NCBI GenBank assembly: GCA_002705605.1
Contig: PAJD01000021.1
Location: forward strand, 90,396 to 100,981
DNA from: Fidelibacterota bacterium
Lineage (GTDB): Bacteria; Fidelibacterota; Marinisomatia; SCGC-AAA003-L08; D37C17
Length of the DNA: 10,586 bases
Direction: 5' to 3'
Positions 7,486-10,586 of the stretch are shown here, piece by piece. Every line of letters begins with the position of its first letter. Position 1 is the first letter of the stretch. The notes beneath the pieces were generated by a model. It worked only from the letters and a program-made list of their open reading frames with translations. It was not told where the DNA came from and did not search any database. Made by a program: the position numbers and the translations under genes.

Positions 7486-8500
7486 TTTTGAAGCCCAGCC
7501 CTGTTAAGCTTTGTAAGTCAATGTGATTTTTTGTGTATAGCGGCGGTTTAATAAATTCATTAAAAAAATTATATATATTAATACCGTGTTTTTCTTGTTT
7601 TTCTATTGTGGATGCCAAGTGAATGACCGCCATGTTTCCAACGCTGTTTTCAAGTGAAGAAGAAATTAAAAACTGTACTTTTTCATTATAAAGTTTAATC
7701 ATTTTTAAAAACTTACAAAAACCCCCTAGAACACTTGGCCTTACAACCACCGTATCAATTAAACCCCTTTGAATCCAATCATCATAGTTGGTTTTTTGAT
7801 AAAGACTTTCGTCAACAGCATATCTCAAGCCGGGATATTTGTTTTTAATATATTCTATTGTTTTTATATTCGGATTTTTTATTGGTTCTTCAAAAAAGTC
7901 GATTTTTAAATGAGAAATATTATTATATAAACTCTCAAATTCTTTAACAGAAAATTGTTGGTTCGCATCAAGCCTAATTTTAAGGGAGGGATGTTTTCGT
8001 GATATTTGATTTAAAAAACTAATATCATCATCAATGCGATGAACACCAATTTTTAATTTAACAACATCGTTATTGATAGTGCTCTTCCTGCTTATAAGAG
8101 CTTGACTAAATTCTACTCTAGATAGTGCTTCTTTATTGCAAAGCTTTGATAAAGAAATATTGTCGTGTTGTGCCTGAATATCATATAGTGCTGTATCAAT
8201 GGCAAAATGAACAGAGGGCACTGCGCTGCAATGAATCTCTGCCATTACAAGTAACTCATTAAATGTATATTCTTCATTGTAATCAACTGCCCTAATAAAA
8301 GATTCTGCAGCCCATATCATTTCTTGAAACGTATTATTAGTAAACCCCTCTAACAATACAGCCTCCCCCAGCCCTGTGTTTTTTGTTGTTTTAATATGAA
8401 AAACCAAACCTTTTTGACTATTATATTGGTTTTGAGAGTTTTTGAAATTCTCAATCAGAGGAATTTTATATTGCTCATAATATATTTGAACAATCTTCAT
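7478..8500 (-). CDS. menC: o-Succinylbenzoate synthase (MenC-like), with Arg at the second catalytic Lys
   Basis: MenC dehydrates SHCHC to o-succinylbenzoate and belongs to the enolase superfamily. I place the start at the ATG at 8500, giving 340 residues beginning MKIVQIYYE; it overlaps the menA stop as ATGA. A longer frame from a GTG at 8548 would overlap menA by 52 bases and adds nothing recognisable. The barrel residues are the KLK pair (Lys148, Lys150), metal ligands Asp178 in RLDANQ, Glu in FFEEP (204-205) and Asp230 in AVDESL, then ISSSLE (281-286). After VDESL the family normally has a Lys in a K-P-(T/S) motif; here it reads VVVRPSVLGG with Arg254, encoded by AGG. Related enolase activities such as N-acylamino-acid racemase are possible, but the men context favours OSB synthase. 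Confidence 0.9.
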   Translation of the reverse strand: MKIVQIYYEQYKIPLIENFKNSQNQYNSQKGLVFHIKTTKNTGLGEAVLLEGFTNNTFQEMIWAAESFIRAVDYNEEYTFNELLVMAEIHCSAVPSVHFAIDTALYDIQAQHDNISLSKLCNKEALSRVEFSQALISRKSTINNDVVKLKIGVHRIDDDISFLNQISRKHPSLKIRLDANQQFSVKEFESLYNNISHLKIDFFEEPIKNPNIKTIEYIKNKYPGLRYAVDESLYQKTNYDDWIQRGLIDTVVVRPSVLGGFCKFLKMIKLYNEKVQFLISSSLENSVGNMAVIHLASTIEKQEKHGINIYNFFNEFIKPPLYTKNHIDLQSLTGLGFKND

Positions 8501-9366
8501 AACAACCGACCAACGTATAGCAATATACAGTCTAAAATCAACAAACACACAACCTTACCAAGTACTGGGTTTAAATGTTTAGGCTCTCTATACAAAACAT
8601 TAATTATAATGTTAACAGACAGGGGAACCGAGACCAGGGTAATATAAAAAATAGCATTATTAGAAATACTACTTGATAAAAAAAACATAGAAATATATGA
8701 TATTACAAGCACTGTTATGGCATATGCTTTTCCAAAAAACAGTCCATGCTTTACAATTAGAGTGTTTTTAGAACAATTTAAATCTGACTTATAATCCCTA
8801 ATATTGTTAATAAGCAACAATAAAACATTTTTACATCCTATTGAAATTCCTAAATAAATACAGCTCACGCTAACTTGTTCTGTTTGCAAATAATAAGATC
8901 CAGAAACAGCAACTAAGCCAAAATAAATAAAAACGAAAACATCACCAAGGCCATTATAAGCAAGGGCAAAGGGTCCCGCAGTATATAAATAGGCAAACAA
9001 AAAAGAAGACAGCCCAATAATAACAATAATCCAGCCTCCCTTGATTGCCAACGGAATACCAAAAAGAATTCCCAATATAAACAATATAAAAATTGCTCTT
9101 TTCATCTGTGCTTCAGAAATTTTGCCTGATTGTAGCATTCGAACTGGCCCTACGCGATTAGTATCTGCGCCTTTTAAAAAATCATATAAATCATTAATAT
9201 AATTTGTAACAATTTGAATAGTGATTGCAGCAATCAAAGTTAATAATAATAACCAAATATTAACGGAAATAGATTGTGGTAAAATAACAATGGAACTAAT
9301 AACAGGAACTACCGATGCCACCAGTGTATTGATACGAGCAGCTTGAATCCATGGCAAAATATTCAT
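8497..9366 (-). CDS. menA: 1,4-Dihydroxy-2-naphthoate polyprenyltransferase
   Basis: MenA is an integral membrane UbiA-family enzyme that attaches a polyprenyl chain to 1,4-dihydroxy-2-naphthoate and yields demethylmenaquinone. The 289 residues contain several long hydrophobic stretches, roughly 15-30, 36-54, 93-107, 111-130, 143-160 and 215-235. The first Asp-rich prenyl-diphosphate/Mg motif is NDLYDFLKGADT (58-69), followed by the MenA-typical GPVRMLQSG (73-81). The second motif is NNIRDYKSD (187-195). YTAGPFALAYNGLGD (128-142) is also characteristic. The gene follows menB by six bases, and its TGA overlaps the menC ATG. UbiA or other aromatic prenyltransferases are less likely because of the GADT and GPVR blocks and the men neighbours. 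The length of the prenyl chain cannot be read from the sequence. Confidence 0.95.
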   Translation of the reverse strand: MNILPWIQAARINTLVASVVPVISSIVILPQSISVNIWLLLLTLIAAITIQIVTNYINDLYDFLKGADTNRVGPVRMLQSGKISEAQMKRAIFILFILGILFGIPLAIKGGWIIVIIGLSSFLFAYLYTAGPFALAYNGLGDVFVFIYFGLVAVSGSYYLQTEQVSVSCIYLGISIGCKNVLLLLINNIRDYKSDLNCSKNTLIVKHGLFFGKAYAITVLVISYISMFFLSSSISNNAIFYITLVSVPLSVNIIINVLYREPKHLNPVLGKVVCLLILDCILLYVGRLL

Positions 9367-9372
9367 TGCTTT

Positions 9373-10203
9373 TTAAGGAAGTTTTGGGAATTTTTTAAAA
9401 TTTGGCTTTCTTTTTTCTTTAAAGGCATCGCGTCCTTCTTGTGCTTCTTCCGTCATATAAAACAACATTGTTGAATCGCCCGCTAGCTGCTGCAAGCCAG
9501 CCTGCCCATCACAATCAGCATTTAAAGCTCCCTTCAACATTCTTAATGCAAGAGGAGATTTTTCAAGTATTTTTTGTGACCATTCAATTGTAACGGTTTC
9601 AAGATTTTGATAAGGTACCACTTCATTAACCAGGCCCCAGTCTAATGCTTTTTTAGCATTATAAAACTTACATAAAAACCATACTTCTCGAGCGCGCTTT
9701 TGCCCAATAATTCTAGCCATATATGACGCTCCCCACCCTCCATCAAAAGAACCAACCTGTGGGCCAGTCTGTCCAAACTGAGCATTATCTGCTGCAATTG
9801 TTAGGTCACACAACATATGTAAAACATGTCCGCCACCCACAGCATATCCAGCAACCATTGCTATGATCGGCTTAGGCATATATCTTATCTGTTTTTGTAC
9901 ATCTAATATGTTTAATCTTGGAACACCATCAGCGCCAACATATCCCGCATCTCCTCGTATTTTTTGATCTCCACCAGCACAAAAAGCTTGCTCTCCCTCT
10001 CCGGTGAGGATAATCACTCCACACTCCTGGTCTTCTCTTGCAAGAGTAAAGGCCTCCTTGAGCTCAAATACTGTTTGGGGTCTAAACGAATTTCTAACTT
10101 CTGGTCTATTAATTGTTATTTTATTAATGTTTTGTGCATCATTAAGGCCTTTTTCATATTTTATGTCTGTAAATTTTTTAATTGTTTTCCATTTAATGCT
10201 CAT
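9373..10203 (-). CDS. menB: 1,4-Dihydroxy-2-naphthoyl-CoA synthase
   Basis: MenB closes the second ring by an intramolecular Claisen condensation of OSB-CoA, in the crotonase fold. The 276-residue protein is close to well-known MenB sequences throughout. [12 protein letters not shown] is at 31-42, [12 protein letters not shown] at 73-84, [13 protein letters not shown] at 118-130, [14 protein letters not shown] at 145-158, and [13 protein letters not shown] near the end. Catalytic Asp154 (SFDGG) is present. Gly147 in QTGP is the hallmark of the bicarbonate-dependent class. The C-terminal [14 protein letters not shown] and KRKPNF blocks are intact, so the gene is complete. It is the first gene of the unit and the only one with a clear Shine-Dalgarno site. 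Its GC content is visibly higher than in the aro genes (32 of 60 bases at 9721-9780), which may reflect its conserved Gly/Ala-rich protein. Confidence 0.98.
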   Translation of the reverse strand: MSIKWKTIKKFTDIKYEKGLNDAQNINKITINRPEVRNSFRPQTVFELKEAFTLAREDQECGVIILTGEGEQAFCAGGDQKIRGDAGYVGADGVPRLNILDVQKQIRYMPKPIIAMVAGYAVGGGHVLHMLCDLTIAADNAQFGQTGPQVGSFDGGWGASYMARIIGQKRAREVWFLCKFYNAKKALDWGLVNEVVPYQNLETVTIEWSQKILEKSPLALRMLKGALNADCDGQAGLQQLAGDSTMLFYMTEEAQEGRDAFKEKRKPNFKKFPKLP

Positions 10204-10262
10204 ATATGCTCCATATATAATATATTTTTAATAATAAGATTTATGATTAAATTTAATATAAC
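10204..10262. promoter_or_regulatory. Divergent intergenic region, probable promoters for the men-aro unit and the secreted-protein gene
   Basis: This roughly 60-base, extremely AT-rich gap separates two divergent genes, so it must hold or lie next to the promoter of the eleven-gene unit (minus strand) and that of the plus-strand gene. An exact TATAAT occurs on the plus strand at 10216-10221, but such strings are expected by chance in this composition and no convincing -35 partner is seen. I therefore assign no individual promoter. It is too short for a riboswitch or attenuator. Confidence 0.4.
10209..10212 (-). promoter_or_regulatory. Shine-Dalgarno site of menB
   Basis: On the minus strand GGAG is followed by five bases and then the menB ATG (10203). 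It is the only strong ribosome-binding site that I found in front of a gene of the unit; the downstream genes rely on stop/start overlaps or very short gaps. It supports the menB start and a leader beginning upstream of 10212. Confidence 0.6.
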
Positions 10263-10586
10263 TTGCTTATTCAAAAGAGACATATATTATGTTTTTTAAT
10301 GTTTTTTAGTTATAATGTCTATTCACAAGATTGTTCTATTTTAAATCCAAATAATTATGGGAATTGTGAAAGTTTCATAGGATATGTTTGGGATGGCGAA
10401 TTGTGCACCCCTGTTTACGGTTGCAACGCCAATGTTGATGATGAATCTTTTTTTGATAATTATGAATCCTGCAATTTAACCTGTAACCCTGAATTTCCTC
10501 TTGGAGACTTAAATAATGACTATACCATTAATGTAACAGACATTATATCTTTAGTTTCAATTATTATTAATGATTTATTATATAGC
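10263..10586 (+). CDS. Secreted protein with Kunitz/BPTI-like cysteine domain and dockerin-like repeat (3' end outside window)
   Basis: From a TTG at 10263 the frame stays open to the right edge (108 codons). The predicted N-terminus, KRHILCFLMFFSYNVYS before Gln, has a basic start, a hydrophobic core and a plausible signal-peptidase site just before QDC, so export by Sec is likely. The mature protein has six cysteines spaced C-10-C-12-C-5-C-15-C-3-C, with GYVWDGELC, VYGCNAN, SFF and SCNLTC placed as in Kunitz/BPTI domains, although the spacing differs from the classical 8-15-7-12-3. Next comes GDLNNDYTINVTDIISL, a dockerin type I-like Ca loop with Asp/Asn/Asp and a distal Asp. The ATG at 10299 would leave a signal peptide of only nine residues, so I prefer the upstream TTG, although it has no visible Shine-Dalgarno site. 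Biological role unknown; an extracellular inhibitor or binding protein is inference. Confidence 0.68.
   Translation, partial: MLIQKRHILCFLMFFSYNVYSQDCSILNPNNYGNCESFIGYVWDGELCTPVYGCNANVDDESFFDNYESCNLTCNPEFPLGDLNNDYTINVTDIISLVSIIINDLLYS
10289..10308 (+). repeat. 10-bp perfect tandem duplication within the signal-peptide region
   Basis: ATGTTTTTTA occurs twice in direct succession, at 10289-10298 and 10299-10308. Both copies contain an ATG and a run of six T. The frame of the second ATG continues into the secreted protein; the first ATG reads only six codons to a TAG. Since 10 is not a multiple of 3, gain or loss of a copy would change the frame of anything that starts upstream. Confidence 0.85.

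Noticed and set aside
8501..8548. Upstream GTG start that would lengthen MenC by 16 residues
   Set aside because: It lies inside menA with a 52-base overlap, the added residues match nothing in the family, and the ATG at 8500 gives the ATGA overlap seen at other junctions.
9373..10203. menB as a recent horizontal acquisition because of its higher GC and close match to known MenB
   Set aside because: MenB is highly conserved and Gly/Ala-rich everywhere, which raises GC by itself, and the gene sits in its normal place in front of menA. Composition alone does not prove transfer.
10204..10262. Riboswitch or T-box leader before the men-aro unit
   Set aside because: The gap is only about 60 bases, nearly all A/T, with no stable stem or terminator-like hairpin.
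9964..10299. Plus-strand open frame of about 111 codons antisense to the start of menB
   Set aside because: It lies almost wholly opposite menB, which is clearly real, has no recognisable motif, and is an antisense shadow of a coding frame.
1..10586. CRISPR array, tRNA, rRNA or insertion sequence
   Set aside because: No spaced direct repeats, cloverleaf-like segment, rRNA motif, transposase or terminal inverted repeats were seen; coding sequence fills nearly the entire window.

Overview
This is a low-GC bacterial window with almost no space between genes. Eleven genes run on the minus strand from about 10203 down to 542 as one apparent transcription unit. A partial lipid-kinase gene enters from the left edge on the plus strand. 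A partial gene for a secreted protein leaves at the right edge, also on the plus strand.

The minus-strand unit, in transcription order, is menB - menA - menC - menE - pabA/trpG - aroA - aroE - aroC - aroK - aroB - aroQ. Neighbours overlap by 4 to 14 bases or sit 4 to 6 bases apart, so translational coupling is likely. The six aro genes encode every shikimate-pathway step from DAHP to chorismate (AroB, AroQ, AroE, AroK, AroA, AroC). Only DAHP synthase is missing. The amidotransferase diverts chorismate towards p-aminobenzoate/folate or anthranilate/tryptophan. MenC, MenE, MenB and MenA cover the middle and late steps of menaquinone synthesis, from SHCHC to demethylmenaquinone. MenF, MenD, MenH and the final methyltransferase are not in the window. 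The cluster thus joins the making of chorismate to two of its uses.

Two consecutive menaquinone enzymes look unorthodox. MenC has Arg where the second catalytic Lys of o-succinylbenzoate synthases is expected. MenE stops before the C-terminal motif that carries the catalytic Lys of adenylating enzymes.

The right-edge gene (from about 10263) encodes a signal peptide, then a six-cysteine Kunitz/BPTI-like segment, then a dockerin-like calcium loop. The left-edge gene encodes the C-terminal half of a DAGK-family lipid kinase that resembles sphingoid-base kinases.

The organism is an inference. The very AT-rich aro genes, the menB-A-C-E order, the signal peptide cut before Gln and the secreted dockerin-like protein suggest a marine bacterium of the Bacteroidota or Marinimicrobia (SAR406) type. 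No rRNA or other decisive marker is present. Standard code is used; TGA serves as stop for aroB, menA and menE. I saw no tRNA, rRNA, CRISPR array or insertion sequence, and no gene-free stretch longer than about 100 bases.
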